Part shown: piece by piece, positions 16,284 through 25,224 of the stretch
How the letters are laid out: each line of letters opens with the position of its first letter
How positions within the stretch are numbered: position 1 is the first letter of the stretch
NCBI RefSeq assembly: GCF_003627955.1
Contig: NZ_RBWS01000001.1
Location: forward strand, 777,036 to 841,035
Length of the DNA stretch: 64,000 nucleotides
DNA from: Sphingobacterium puteale
GTDB lineage: Bacteria > Bacteroidota > Bacteroidia > Sphingobacteriales > Sphingobacteriaceae
Direction of reading: 5' to 3'
Notes under the pieces: generated by a model
What the model was told of the DNA's origin: nothing
What the model saw: only the letters and a program-made list of their open reading frames with translations
Database searches by the model: none
Made by a program: the position numbers and the translations under genes

Positions 16284-17537
16284 ATGGCTTATTTATTTAC
16301 GTCAGAATCTGTTTCTGAAGGGCATCCAGACAAAGTTGCGGATCAAATTTCAGATGCATTAATAGACAATTTTTTAGCATGGGATGAAGATTCACGTGTT
16401 GCTATTGAGACTTTGGTAACGACTGGACAGGTCGTTCTCGCTGGTGAAGTTAAATCGAACATCTACTTAGATGTGCAGAAAATAGCCCGCTCTGTTATTC
16501 AAAGAATTGGCTACACAAAGTCTGAATATATGTTTGAAGCAAATTCTTGTGGTGTATTATCCGCAATCCATGAGCAATCTGCAGATATCAATCAGGGCGT
16601 GGACCGCAAAACAAGACAAGAGCAGGGGGCTGGTGATCAAGGCATCATGTTTGGTTATGCTAACAATGAAACGGACAACTTCATGCCCTTAGCCTTGGAT
16701 CTTTCCCACCGCCTTTTATATGAGCTAGCAGAACTGCGTCGGGAGAACAATGAAATACAGTATCTACGTCCGGATGCGAAGTCACAAGTAACCCTGGAAT
16801 ATGGTGATGACCACAAACCAAAAAGAATTGACACCATTGTCATTTCTACACAACATGATGACTTCGCCACCGAACCGGTCATGTTGGACAAGATTACGCA
16901 GGATATCAAAACAATCTTAATCCCTCGCGTAAAGGCACAACTGAAGCCGGAGCTTCAGCTGTTATTCAATGATGAGATTAAATTTCATATCAATCCCACA
17001 GGTAAGTTTGTTATCGGGGGGCCGCATGGCGATACAGGGCTTACTGGCCGGAAGATCATTGTTGATACGTACGGAGGTAAAGGTGCCCATGGTGGCGGTG
17101 CCTTTTCAGGAAAAGATCCGTCAAAAGTGGATCGCTCAGCGGCATATGCTACCCGTCATATTGCCAAAAATCTAGTCGCGGCGGGTGTAGCAGATGAAAT
17201 CCTTGTTCAGATCTCTTACGCAATTGGCGTAAAAGACCCAATGGGTATTTATGTGAACACCTATGGAACAAGCAAAGTAAATCTCACAGACGGTCAGATT
17301 GCTGATAAAATAGCTCATCTATTTGATATGACTCCTTATGGTATCGAAACTCGTCTTGGTTTAAGAAATCCAATCTATTCAGAGACTGCAGCTTACGGTC
17401 ACATGGGACGAACTCCAAGAAAAGTAACGAAAGAATTTGAAAGTTCCACGGGAGAAAAGAAACAAATCGAGGTCGAATTATTCACTTGGGAAAAATTGGA
17501 CTATATCGAAAAAGTGAAAGAAGAGTTCGGTCTATAA
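16284..17537 (+). CDS. metK: S-adenosylmethionine synthetase
   Basis: Makes S-adenosylmethionine from methionine and ATP. The 417-residue protein has all family signatures: [18 protein letters not shown] near the N-terminus, the [12 protein letters not shown] hexapeptide region, and [20 protein letters not shown] with the phosphate-binding loop. [19 protein letters not shown] follows. Residues for Mg2+, K+ and ATP are present. It is a single-gene unit with its own promoter, a SAM-II-like leader and a terminator at 17556-17589. The ATG at 16284 has TAAGG seven bases upstream. The length is a little above the common 380-400. Confidence 0.97.
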   Translation: MAYLFTSESVSEGHPDKVADQISDALIDNFLAWDEDSRVAIETLVTTGQVVLAGEVKSNIYLDVQKIARSVIQRIGYTKSEYMFEANSCGVLSAIHEQSADINQGVDRKTRQEQGAGDQGIMFGYANNETDNFMPLALDLSHRLLYELAELRRENNEIQYLRPDAKSQVTLEYGDDHKPKRIDTIVISTQHDDFATEPVMLDKITQDIKTILIPRVKAQLKPELQLLFNDEIKFHINPTGKFVIGGPHGDTGLTGRKIIVDTYGGKGAHGGGAFSGKDPSKVDRSAAYATRHIAKNLVAAGVADEILVQISYAIGVKDPMGIYVNTYGTSKVNLTDGQIADKIAHLFDMTPYGIETRLGLRNPIYSETAAYGHMGRTPRKVTKEFESSTGEKKQIEVELFTWEKLDYIEKVKEEFGL

Positions 17538-17555
17538 AGGACTAGCTAATAAAAT

Positions 17556-17589
17556 AAAAAAGGGATGCAAGAAATGTATCTCTTTTTTT
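17556..17589 (+). terminator. Rho-independent terminator of metK
   Basis: AAAAAAGGGAT pairs with ATCTCTTTTTT (one G-U pair) around a ten-base loop. The 3' arm is itself the T-run. It begins about 18 nt after the metK stop. Confidence 0.8.
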
Positions 17590-17619
17590 GTACCTTAATG
17601 GTTCTAAACCGTATCATCA

Positions 17620-18024
17620 ATGAAAAGACGCAATTTTTTATTTGCACCTATGGTGCTCGTCACCGCACCCACATGGGCAAATCCGACGCAGTCAGATAAT
17701 GACCTGCCCCCCAATACAATTATTCATGTTGTTAATTTTTGGCTGAAGAAAGATATCAGTGAAAAAGATAAAAAGGATTTTGTCGGTTTCTTTGAAGAAC
17801 TCCGCAAAATTGACACGATCAAAACACTCAATTATGGCATTCCAGCACCGACAAATGCGCGAGCAGTCGTTGATAATAGCTTTGACTATACATTGATTGT
17901 CACATTCAAGGACCTTAAAGATATCACTATATACGAAACACACCCGATTCACCTGAAAGCAATCGAAAAATATCAGCATTTTTGGACGAAAGTCATGGTC
18001 AAAGATACTTCCATCATTAAATAA
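17620..18024 (+). CDS. Dabb (stress-responsive A/B barrel) domain protein, exported
   Basis: A 134-residue protein with an N-terminal signal-like segment (MKRRNFLFAPMVLVTAPTWA). A single dimeric alpha/beta-barrel domain follows: it opens with the HVVNFWLKKD strand, has a middle FDYTLIVTFKDLKDITIYETHPIHLKAI, and ends KVMVKDTSI. Such domains form small dimers of mostly unknown function; the His in THPIHL is typical. The gene converges with the DUF58 gene and their last 8 nt overlap (18017-18024). No separate terminator is visible between the two. Function unknown. Confidence 0.8.
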   Translation: MKRRNFLFAPMVLVTAPTWANPTQSDNDLPPNTIIHVVNFWLKKDISEKDKKDFVGFFEELRKIDTIKTLNYGIPAPTNARAVVDNSFDYTLIVTFKDLKDITIYETHPIHLKAIEKYQHFWTKVMVKDTSIIK

Positions 18025-19345
18025 GCCCGCGTGCTTTTATCTCCAAATATTTATTGACTGAGTTGATCGTTAAATTTTCGGGTGCAGTATAGATCGTTTG
18101 AAATCCATTGCGGATAAGCTCTTGCACAATAAGCTGTTTCTCGTAGATAAATTTCTCAGCAATGATCTGGTTATAGATTTCGATGGTCTTTTTCGGAGCG
18201 CTTTTGGCTAAATTTTCTACTTCAACATTTTTGAAGACAATAACAACAATGATATGGCTCCGGTTTAACATGGAAAGGTAATTCATTTGCCTTCTCAAGG
18301 AGTCTAGTGTCTCAAAATTAGTATAGAGAAAGATCAGCGAGCGCTTATTGATATGAGCATTTGCATAGCTATAAAGTTTACCATATTCAGGTTCCTCAAA
18401 GTTTGTGGTCACTTGATATAGCGCTTCCGAAATCTTGAGCATTTGGTTATTTCTCTTTTCAGCAGGTATAAACACATTCACATCTTTCGAAAAAGTCAAC
18501 AATCCAGCTCGGTCCTGTTTTAATATTGTCGCATTTGAAAGAACTAATGATGCATTGATTGCATAATCCAGTAATGTGAGCCCATCAAAAGGCATTCGCA
18601 TAGCGCGCCCCAAATCTATAAATGAATAGATCGGTTGTGATTTTTCCTCTTCATATTGATTGACCATTAACTTTTTGACCTTCGCTGTAGCCTTCCAGTT
18701 CATATGACGATAATCATCCCCCTGAACATATTCCCTGACGTGATCAAACTCCATGGCTGAGCCAATGCGACGGATACGCTTTATTCCTAATTCATTAAGT
18801 CTATTGCTCGTCGCCAAAAGCTGATACTTCCTCAATTGAATATATGATGGATAACAGGGGAACTGCTGCGCCTGATTGGTTAAAAACCTTCTCTTAAAAA
18901 AACCAAACCGCTTCACCAGAGCGATACATCGGCCAAACTCATATATACCTCTTTGCGTTGGTCGCATCAAATAAGAAATTTCAGTGCTTTGATATGCGGA
19001 CAAACGCGTAAAAAATTCATTGTTCCGTATCTGCAACTGTATCGGAAATTCTTCCAAGATTTCGATGGAAGCAGGAAATGGATAAAAGGAATTGATCATT
19101 AATTTCATCGGATTTTCATCGCCGTTGGATAATTTCTCTGGATATATCCTTGTAATTTCGACACGTCCGTTGCCGGAGAATAATACAATGAAATCAAAAA
19201 TCAATACCGCCAGCCACAGCCAAAACACAATCCATGCAACAGTAAACAATCCCCTCATAAAAAAAGAGATTGCAAAGAACATCGCTATTCCCAACAAGGA
19301 ATAGAAAAACTGATTGGTCAGAAAGAGCTGCTTTATTTTCGCCAT
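18017..19345 (-). CDS. DUF58 domain membrane protein
   Basis: A 442-residue protein with two adjacent membrane helices near residues 13-53. A beta-rich region and then the DUF58 signature (VREYVQGDDYRHMNWKATAK near residue 207) follow, leading into a von Willebrand A-like fold (FIDLGRAMRMPFDGLTLLDY). DUF58 proteins are regularly encoded next to MoxR ATPases and are thought to be their membrane partners or substrates. Here the gene starts one base inside the moxR stop. It is the last gene of the six-gene operon. Exact function is unknown. Confidence 0.87.
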   Translation of the reverse strand: MAKIKQLFLTNQFFYSLLGIAMFFAISFFMRGLFTVAWIVFWLWLAVLIFDFIVLFSGNGRVEITRIYPEKLSNGDENPMKLMINSFYPFPASIEILEEFPIQLQIRNNEFFTRLSAYQSTEISYLMRPTQRGIYEFGRCIALVKRFGFFKRRFLTNQAQQFPCYPSYIQLRKYQLLATSNRLNELGIKRIRRIGSAMEFDHVREYVQGDDYRHMNWKATAKVKKLMVNQYEEEKSQPIYSFIDLGRAMRMPFDGLTLLDYAINASLVLSNATILKQDRAGLLTFSKDVNVFIPAEKRNNQMLKISEALYQVTTNFEEPEYGKLYSYANAHINKRSLIFLYTNFETLDSLRRQMNYLSMLNRSHIIVVIVFKNVEVENLAKSAPKKTIEIYNQIIAEKFIYEKQLIVQELIRNGFQTIYTAPENLTINSVNKYLEIKARGLI

Positions 19346-20334
19346 TATCTTGGAATTTCTACCGAATTAATGATTTGATCTATCACATAAGCCGTTGTAA
19401 AGCCTTCCATTTCTCGCTCAGGAGTCAACATGACCCGATGCCCTAATACCGCAGCAGCCACTCTTCGAATATCCTCGGGTGTCACAAAATCCCGTCCGCT
19501 CAACGCCGCAGATGCTTTGGACGACTCCAGTAGCGCAATAGAAGCCCTCGGCGAAGCCCCCAAAGTTAAGCTCGGATTGGTACGTGTTTTTATGATCACC
19601 TGAGCAATATAATTTAACAATTCGTCATGTACAAAAATTGATTTGATCAGACGCTGAAAAGAGAAAATCTCTTCCGCCGAAACCACACTGCCAACTTGAT
19701 CCTCTTTATTTGTTGCTTTTTGTGCATGATGCTCCTTCAAAATTTCCAATTCGTGCTGAAGTTCCGGATAATCCACATTGATCTTAAATAGAAAACGATC
19801 CAACTGCGCTTCAGGCAAACGATAAGTTCCTTCATGCTCGATGGGATTTTGCGTAGCGAAAACTATAAATGGAACAGGCAAGAGATAGGTATTTCCATCG
19901 ACCGAAACCTGATGCTCTGCCATACTTTCAAAAAGCGCGGCCTGCGTTTTCGCAGGAGCACGGTTGATCTCGTCAATCAAAACAATATTAGCGAAAATCG
20001 GCCCTTTGCGAAATTCAAATTCATTGCTCTTTAGATCCAGAATAGATGACCCGGTCACATCTGAAGGCATCAAATCTGGGGTGAACTGAATCCGTTTAAA
20101 GTCACTACTGATTGTTTTGGCAATTAATTTTGCAGATAAAGTCTTCGCGACACCCGGTAACCCTTCTATTAAAGAGTGTCCGGACGCTAAAATCGAAATC
20201 AATAACATATCAATCAATTGATCCTGTCCTACAATAACTTTTTTTACCTCCGACTTTACCTGAGCCATTTTTTCATATAAACCCGATATATCAATTCGGT
20301 TTTCAAAAGATATATATTTATCGAAGTCACTCAT
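19345..20334 (-). CDS. MoxR-family AAA+ ATPase
   Basis: A 329-residue AAA+ ATPase. Walker A is GLPGVAKT (58-65), Walker B is VLIDEINRAP (118-127), sensor 1 is near FATQNPIEHEGTY, and arginine-finger/sensor 2 regions follow (GASPRASIALLESSKA). MoxR proteins act as chaperone-like ATPases on partner proteins with VWA or DUF58 domains. It overlaps the DUF4350 gene by 4 nt and DUF58 by 1 nt. It is very probably the energy-using member of a membrane-associated complex encoded by this cluster; the substrate cannot be read from sequence. Confidence 0.92.
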   Translation of the reverse strand: MSDFDKYISFENRIDISGLYEKMAQVKSEVKKVIVGQDQLIDMLLISILASGHSLIEGLPGVAKTLSAKLIAKTISSDFKRIQFTPDLMPSDVTGSSILDLKSNEFEFRKGPIFANIVLIDEINRAPAKTQAALFESMAEHQVSVDGNTYLLPVPFIVFATQNPIEHEGTYRLPEAQLDRFLFKINVDYPELQHELEILKEHHAQKATNKEDQVGSVVSAEEIFSFQRLIKSIFVHDELLNYIAQVIIKTRTNPSLTLGASPRASIALLESSKASAALSGRDFVTPEDIRRVAAAVLGHRVMLTPEREMEGFTTAYVIDQIINSVEIPR

Positions 20335-21524
20335 ATCATTTTTGCTTTATGTTTAAAATCTTCTATAATTTCATTGATCTGTCTTAATTGGGTCAAGTCG
20401 TGCATTTGTGTTCCCTGCATTCGAATTATTAACCCAATGAGCTGTTGTGTTTCAGCAAGTGGAACACCTGACCGCTCAGCCAATTCTTCACAGAACCCGT
20501 TTTCTCTTAACTCCAGTGTATCCATATGAAAACGGCTCCGAAGGTCGTGTAGAAAATAATCTATTTTTTTATCAACCATATTGCCCGGCGTGCCGTTTTC
20601 ATAATATAAAGTCGCAATTGTTTCACAAAATTCTTTGGAAAGATTCGGCTCCGGTTTGACAATCGCCACCGCACGCTGTTCTCTTTTACTCTTAAACACA
20701 AGTAAAAGAATAAGTCCCCCCAACAGCACATACCAAGCTTGTCGTAATCCTTCATTGGTCAATAAAACCCGCAATGGAGTACGATATTGATCCATATTCG
20801 CCTTGAAATCATACCAGGCAATCGGTTTATCGTTTAAATATGATAATGCTTTGGCAGCATAAGCATATTGAGAAGCGGAGTTCAGTAAATAATAATTGCC
20901 AAATAAATCGGGAGTCAAATGTAGATAAAGTCGACCTTTACCAACGCTCACTTCGACGAAATTAGGTAATAAATAATCTTGATAAGTAATTCCCCCTAAA
21001 ATAGTCGCATTTTTTGGCAATTTACTAAACACCTCGCTTAAGTCCGATTTAGCATAATGAATTTTAATATTCTCATTGGCCAGCTTCACTCTTAAATGAC
21101 TTTTAATATCAACACCTTTCTTGTAACCATAGAAATCCTCCACTTTTATCTTTAGGGAATCCAAAAGAGTATAGTCAATCGTTTCAGCGATAATCATTGC
21201 TTTCCCCCCTTGAGACACATAGTCAAGTAATTTATTGCTGGCTGCTTCACCCAAGGAAAAATACGAGGTATAAAACAGCAGATTCATTGCAGTTCCCTGT
21301 GTACTATCCAGGTATTCATAGAGCGGGCGCTTGACATCTACATTGCGCTGATCAATTATATACTTTAATTCCTGCCTGAGCACATAGGCTCCAAAAGGAT
21401 TTTTATCTTTTGCATCGAAAGTTCGATCCCAAATTATTGGTTTCTTGCTCGTCATATCGATGACGCCAATCAGTAGCAAAACAGCTCCCAGCAATATCAA
21501 TCCAAATTTTACTGATCCTTTCAT
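20331..21524 (-). CDS. DUF4350 domain membrane protein
   Basis: A 397-residue protein with an N-terminal membrane helix (FGLILLGAVLLLIGVIDM), an exported DUF4350-like domain of about 220 residues, a second helix near 265-283 (WYVLLGGLILLLVFKS) and a cytoplasmic helical tail. DUF4350 proteins are typical companions of MoxR/DUF58 in Bacteroidota and Actinobacteria, and the domain resembles a Rossmann-like, glutamine-amidotransferase-like fold. Both ends overlap neighbours by 4 nt. Function unknown. Confidence 0.82.
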   Translation of the reverse strand: MKGSVKFGLILLGAVLLLIGVIDMTSKKPIIWDRTFDAKDKNPFGAYVLRQELKYIIDQRNVDVKRPLYEYLDSTQGTAMNLLFYTSYFSLGEAASNKLLDYVSQGGKAMIIAETIDYTLLDSLKIKVEDFYGYKKGVDIKSHLRVKLANENIKIHYAKSDLSEVFSKLPKNATILGGITYQDYLLPNFVEVSVGKGRLYLHLTPDLFGNYYLLNSASQYAYAAKALSYLNDKPIAWYDFKANMDQYRTPLRVLLTNEGLRQAWYVLLGGLILLLVFKSKREQRAVAIVKPEPNLSKEFCETIATLYYENGTPGNMVDKKIDYFLHDLRSRFHMDTLELRENGFCEELAERSGVPLAETQQLIGLIIRMQGTQMHDLTQLRQINEIIEDFKHKAKMI

Positions 21525-22381
21525 TTAATTTGATTTTGATATTGGTTAAACAGTTGTTCATAATGACTAAAGTCGGACTCTTTTAATTCAAATTGTCCAA
21601 ACCAGACGTAGTCAAATACCCGGGTACATTCCTCGAAGCCCACACGCAAATCCTTATCTTGGAGCTCATTCGCAAATTCTGCATTTGTTTTACTATGCTT
21701 CCATTTGATATAACCTGCTTGTGCCAACTTTTGAATATTCAATAATTGTAGGTAACGAATTCCCAGCGCATAATTTTTTTGCGCGACAGCATCCCTAATA
21801 TACTGACTGAGATCGCTGTTCATCAAATTTCTTTCCACATACGCCAATGTATCCAAAGCGTCTGCTTCATACTCATGTTTAATGAAATACTGGTTTTTAT
21901 TGCATAATATCTTATAGAGCATAAAAGCCAGCGCTATTAACGCCAGGAAGGCAAATACATAACCAAATTCTTTGTTAAATTTATATGGATTATCCGGCAT
22001 GATATCCCCGAGCCATTCCGAAATACGTTGTAAGATACGTTGCAATACACTTATTTTATCTTTAATATTCTCAGAATACACAAAATCATCACGCTCATAT
22101 CGTTTGATAATTTCCGGATAGGGATCCATCTTAAAAGCGCGTTCTTGGCTATATTTAGGAATAGAATCAAATAAATGCGGATCCCAAAGGTCATCTTTTC
22201 TATCCGCTGCTTTAGCCATCGCAACGGAATCCACCATAGCAGAATCCAAAAGGGATGCAACAGAATCTACAGTCACCGAATCTGCAGAATATCTTTCTGA
22301 ATCTGTCTCACGCGGTTTTGGATCACAGGCGCTCAATGAAAGCATGTATACAAAGAAAAAAACAAATAGTAGCCTATTCAT
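21521..22381 (-). CDS. DUF4129-like membrane-anchored lipoprotein
   Basis: I chose ATG 22381 (286 residues) over a TTG seven codons upstream. The N-terminus MNRLLFVFFFVYMLSLSAC is a lipoprotein signal. A Ser/Asp/Val-rich stretch follows (DSVTVDSVASLLDSAMVDSV). A membrane helix near 140-162 (YVFAFLALIALAFMLYKIL) precedes a cytosolic helical domain, with YVERNLMNSDLSQYIRDAVA and a later FDYVWFGQFEL, which resembles DUF4129. A lipobox plus an internal helix is odd topology; the first segment may be a plain signal peptide. It overlaps the upstream gene by 8 nt. Confidence 0.78.
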   Translation of the reverse strand: MNRLLFVFFFVYMLSLSACDPKPRETDSERYSADSVTVDSVASLLDSAMVDSVAMAKAADRKDDLWDPHLFDSIPKYSQERAFKMDPYPEIIKRYERDDFVYSENIKDKISVLQRILQRISEWLGDIMPDNPYKFNKEFGYVFAFLALIALAFMLYKILCNKNQYFIKHEYEADALDTLAYVERNLMNSDLSQYIRDAVAQKNYALGIRYLQLLNIQKLAQAGYIKWKHSKTNAEFANELQDKDLRVGFEECTRVFDYVWFGQFELKESDFSHYEQLFNQYQNQIK

Positions 22382-23285
22382 TTCCACCTCCAATCTGATC
22401 AATCATCCCATAAATACGTTCCCCGAATTTGAGGTCCTTGGCCGTTTCGTAAATTATCCCATTGGCCAAGACACCGGACATATATAAAAATAACGTAAAT
22501 AGAGTAATAAACATCCCGCCCAAGGTCATCAGTAATTTCCCCCAGGATGAATCAAAGAAGGCCGCTTCCATCCCCAAAAAATTATAAGATATCAGCGAAA
22601 CAATTATTAAAGGAATTACAGAGATCATCATAACAGCCATCTGGAAAATAAAATTGACAATATAAGCCGCTACACCATATTGGATCAATTTTTTGCTCAG
22701 CATAACATAAGCATCTGTAAAACAGCTTCCCAAATCTGAATAACCTTCACGATAAAATAAAAACGAACTAAATAACCAAATTCCGACCATTGACATTAAT
22801 ATACCAATTGCAAAGCTTCCGATAAACGGGATAAATGCCGAGATTACAGCAACGATGGCGAGTGGTATAAAAACAACGATCAAAGCCAAGATCATCGCAA
22901 ATAAGAACATAATATACTTACCTATATTTGCCCTAAAATTTCGTAAGACCTCCTTTCCTGTGAACAATGTGTTTTTACGTTCTTTCAGCAGAATAAAGTA
23001 TTCGATAGAAATTCCATATACATATAATCCCAGCGCAATTAGAGCCATGATCAGTAATGCAGCCCAGGTAAATCCATCAATATCTTCAAATGAACTACTG
23101 TGTGCAGAGAACGTAATTTTTGTAGAAAGGAAATAATATACCAATGCTATTGCTGCTAGCGGTAATGCAGACAGCCCAAATATGGTCGTCACAAAATGTT
23201 TATAGATCAATTTAAAAAGATCAATAAAGCTCTGGACAAAATCGCCTATCTTTCGTTCTTTCTGAAATTCAAAATCTACTTCCAT
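22374..23285 (-). CDS. multi-pass membrane protein of unknown function
   Basis: A 303-residue protein with about six hydrophobic helices after a cytoplasmic N-terminus (MEVDFEFQKERKIGDFVQSF). It includes GKYIMFLFAMILALIVVFIP and a long hydrophobic block near 215-275. There are no catalytic motifs that I recognise. Similar membrane proteins are commonly found between SpoIIM and DUF4129 genes in Bacteroidota MoxR clusters. It overlaps the SpoIIM stop by 10 nt and the next gene by 8 nt, so it is translationally coupled on both sides. Confidence 0.75.
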   Translation of the reverse strand: MEVDFEFQKERKIGDFVQSFIDLFKLIYKHFVTTIFGLSALPLAAIALVYYFLSTKITFSAHSSSFEDIDGFTWAALLIMALIALGLYVYGISIEYFILLKERKNTLFTGKEVLRNFRANIGKYIMFLFAMILALIVVFIPLAIVAVISAFIPFIGSFAIGILMSMVGIWLFSSFLFYREGYSDLGSCFTDAYVMLSKKLIQYGVAAYIVNFIFQMAVMMISVIPLIIVSLISYNFLGMEAAFFDSSWGKLLMTLGGMFITLFTLFLYMSGVLANGIIYETAKDLKFGERIYGMIDQIGGGNE

Positions 23286-24238
23286 TGATATCGTTTTGCT
23301 AACCGATAGGGGTTAATAACATAAAAAAATAGTATTGCCAACAATGACAGGAGTATGATGAATATACTGAACCAAACAGATACGTTATAATATCTTGTTA
23401 CAAAACCTTCTAATGTACCGGCGACGATAAAAAATGGTATCGTGCTGACCAATACCTTCATGGATGTCTTTGCTGTCTGAACAAAAGAAGCCATCCGGGT
23501 ATAAGATTTGGGAAACAAAATGCTATTTCCGATTGCAAGCCCACACCCTCCAGCGACAACAATCACAGAAATTTCAATCGTGCCATGGATCCATATCGCA
23601 GACATAGCCTTCCCCATCACACCATATTGGAAAAACATCTGATGGAATGCCCCCAACATAATGCCATTGCTAAACAATATATAGCCCGTACCGATACTCA
23701 AAAACAGCCCAAAAGCAAAAGCCATAAAAGCCACACGGACATTATTGATTGTAATCCAGATCGCTGATCCAAAACTACTTCCTTTACCATAAACTGCAGC
23801 AGGATCGCCTGCTTTAATGCTCTCTATGGTGGAATCTACATAAAAATCTCCCAAAATAAGCCGAATAAAATCTATATCGTACATCGCCGAAAGGAAGCCA
23901 ATCGCTGATGCAAGAACAAAAATCAATAGGGAATAAAAAAGCTGCCTACGAATTGACCAAATTGCCTGTGGAATCTCCTCGTTGATAAAAGACTTGAATC
24001 TACTATTGGAAGCCTTTCGATCCTTGTAGATTTTTTGATGTGCAGTTACAGCAAGTTCATTTAAATAATTTCGTACCTTACTATTGGGATAAAATGTCTG
24101 CGCATAAGCAAGATCATTTGTTAGCTCAATATAGTTCGATGCCAATTCATCTGGATCTACCTGTATGTTAATTGACAAATTATTTTCAATTAACGTCCAT
24201 TTTTCTTTATTTCGTTCTACAAATGATGCTTCTCTCAT
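23276..24238 (-). CDS. SpoIIM-like membrane protein
   Basis: A 320-residue membrane protein of the stage II sporulation protein M family. I chose ATG 24238 (MREASFVERNKEKW) because a further upstream start would run into the divergent RDD gene. Residues 1-95 are cytoplasmic and helical. The SpoIIM core follows with about five membrane helices, including NNVRVAFMAFAFGLFLSIGTG and the GTIEISVIVVAGGCGLAIGN segment typical of the family. The organism is not a sporulator by any sign here. The family is widespread in non-sporulating bacteria near MoxR and RDD genes. Confidence 0.87.
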   Translation of the reverse strand: MREASFVERNKEKWTLIENNLSINIQVDPDELASNYIELTNDLAYAQTFYPNSKVRNYLNELAVTAHQKIYKDRKASNSRFKSFINEEIPQAIWSIRRQLFYSLLIFVLASAIGFLSAMYDIDFIRLILGDFYVDSTIESIKAGDPAAVYGKGSSFGSAIWITINNVRVAFMAFAFGLFLSIGTGYILFSNGIMLGAFHQMFFQYGVMGKAMSAIWIHGTIEISVIVVAGGCGLAIGNSILFPKSYTRMASFVQTAKTSMKVLVSTIPFFIVAGTLEGFVTRYYNVSVWFSIFIILLSLLAILFFYVINPYRLAKRYQWK

Positions 24239-24260
24239 TAATTTTTTTAACTGGCTAAAC

Positions 24261-24268
24261 CAAATATA
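24261..24268 (-). promoter_or_regulatory. candidate -7 element of the SpoIIM/MoxR operon
   Basis: Read on the minus strand this is TATATTTG, an exact TAnnTTTG match, 22 nt before the SpoIIM ATG. It sits in the 29-bp gap to the divergent RDD gene and abuts its start codon. Any -33 element would therefore lie inside the RDD coding sequence. Confidence 0.5.
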
Positions 24269-24999
24269 TGAATAAGCTTGAGATAAACACAGCACAAAAT
24301 GTAAAAATCCAGTATAATCTTGCTAGCCTAGGTTCGAGGATGATCGCATTTGCCATTGATTACTTTATTATTGTCTGTTACTTTTTCTTTTGTATGTTTC
24401 TGTTGGATGCATTAAATATCACAAGCAGCGACCCCTATCTTTTCTATGGTATTATAATGGGAATGACATTACCCGCATTTTTTTATACCTTAATTGCTGA
24501 AACAGCATTCGGCGGACAAACTATCGGTAAAAAGATTATGAAAATTAAAGTGGTGAAGCTTGATGGTTCACGCGCTGATTTTTATCAATACCTATCCCGC
24601 TGGACCTTATCAATCGTCGATATATGGATGACAATGGGCGGCATTGCAATTACCTCAATTGTGCTCTCCAAACATGGTCAGCGTATTGGGGATATTGCCG
24701 GAGAAACATCTGTCATTAGTTTGAAACCCAGTCTGAAGCTCAGCGATACCATTTATGAGGAAACTTTTGAAAATCATCCTATTTTGTTTCCTCAGGTCAT
24801 CAAGTTAAGCGACAAAGACGCCAATGCGATCAAAGATGTCTATCAAACTGCATTTGATAGACGGGATGTAGGCATACTGACCGCCTTAGTTCAACGTTTA
24901 GAAACAATTATGGAGGTGAAACATCCCGAACAGATGACCCCGAATGATTTCGTTCTACAAGTCATGAAAGATCACTATAGCATGTTTAAGGATAAATAG
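24268..24999 (+). CDS. RDD family membrane protein
   Basis: A 243-residue protein. The RDD domain spans residues about 12-150: the family's N-terminal Arg is in LASLGSRMIAFAIDYFIIV, and the later signature is GQTIGKKIMKIKVVKLDG. The final Asp is in GQRIGDIAGETSVI. A helical cytosolic tail with no known motif follows. It is divergent from the SpoIIM/MoxR operon with only 29 bp between start codons, so the two units probably share control. RDD proteins have been linked to transport and stress; the role here is unknown. Confidence 0.85.
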   Translation: MNKLEINTAQNVKIQYNLASLGSRMIAFAIDYFIIVCYFFFCMFLLDALNITSSDPYLFYGIIMGMTLPAFFYTLIAETAFGGQTIGKKIMKIKVVKLDGSRADFYQYLSRWTLSIVDIWMTMGGIAITSIVLSKHGQRIGDIAGETSVISLKPSLKLSDTIYEETFENHPILFPQVIKLSDKDANAIKDVYQTAFDRRDVGILTALVQRLETIMEVKHPEQMTPNDFVLQVMKDHYSMFKDK

Positions 25000-25129
25000 A
25001 CCTAAATACGCTCTTAAGTTCTGCACTTACGTGGTTAATGCAACCGATATTAGTCAAGTATTACATCTTTTGTAGGTGTACAATTGAATTAGCAGCACAC
25101 AGTTCCCATTAGAAGGCAATGGAGATGTG

Positions 25130-25165
25130 CCCATAATTTGATTTTTGTGAAGGGCGCATTATGGG
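25130..25165. repeat. inverted repeat downstream of the RDD gene
   Basis: CCCATAAT (25130-25137) and ATTATGGG (25158-25165) form an 8-bp stem with a 20-base loop in the 225-bp spacer between the convergent RDD and fabD genes. No T-run follows, so it is at best a weak terminator or an mRNA 3'-end structure. The rest of 25000-25178 shows nothing else. Confidence 0.4.
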
Positions 25166-25173
25166 ATTTAAAT

Positions 25174-25202
25174 ACAAGAAAGGACCGAATAATCGGCCCT
25201 TT
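25174..25202 (-). terminator. Rho-independent terminator of fabD
   Basis: AAAGGGCCGA/TCGGTCCTTT on the minus strand (25179-25202, one G-U pair, loop TTAT) ends in a short T-run. It begins 23 nt after the fabD stop and could also act in the plus direction. Confidence 0.78.
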
Positions 25203-25224
25203 ATATGTTTTAGCTAGAAAATTA

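Noticed and set aside
17204..17330. Possible tRNA or small RNA within the metK region
   Set aside because: The sequence is fully explained by metK coding; no cloverleaf can be drawn.
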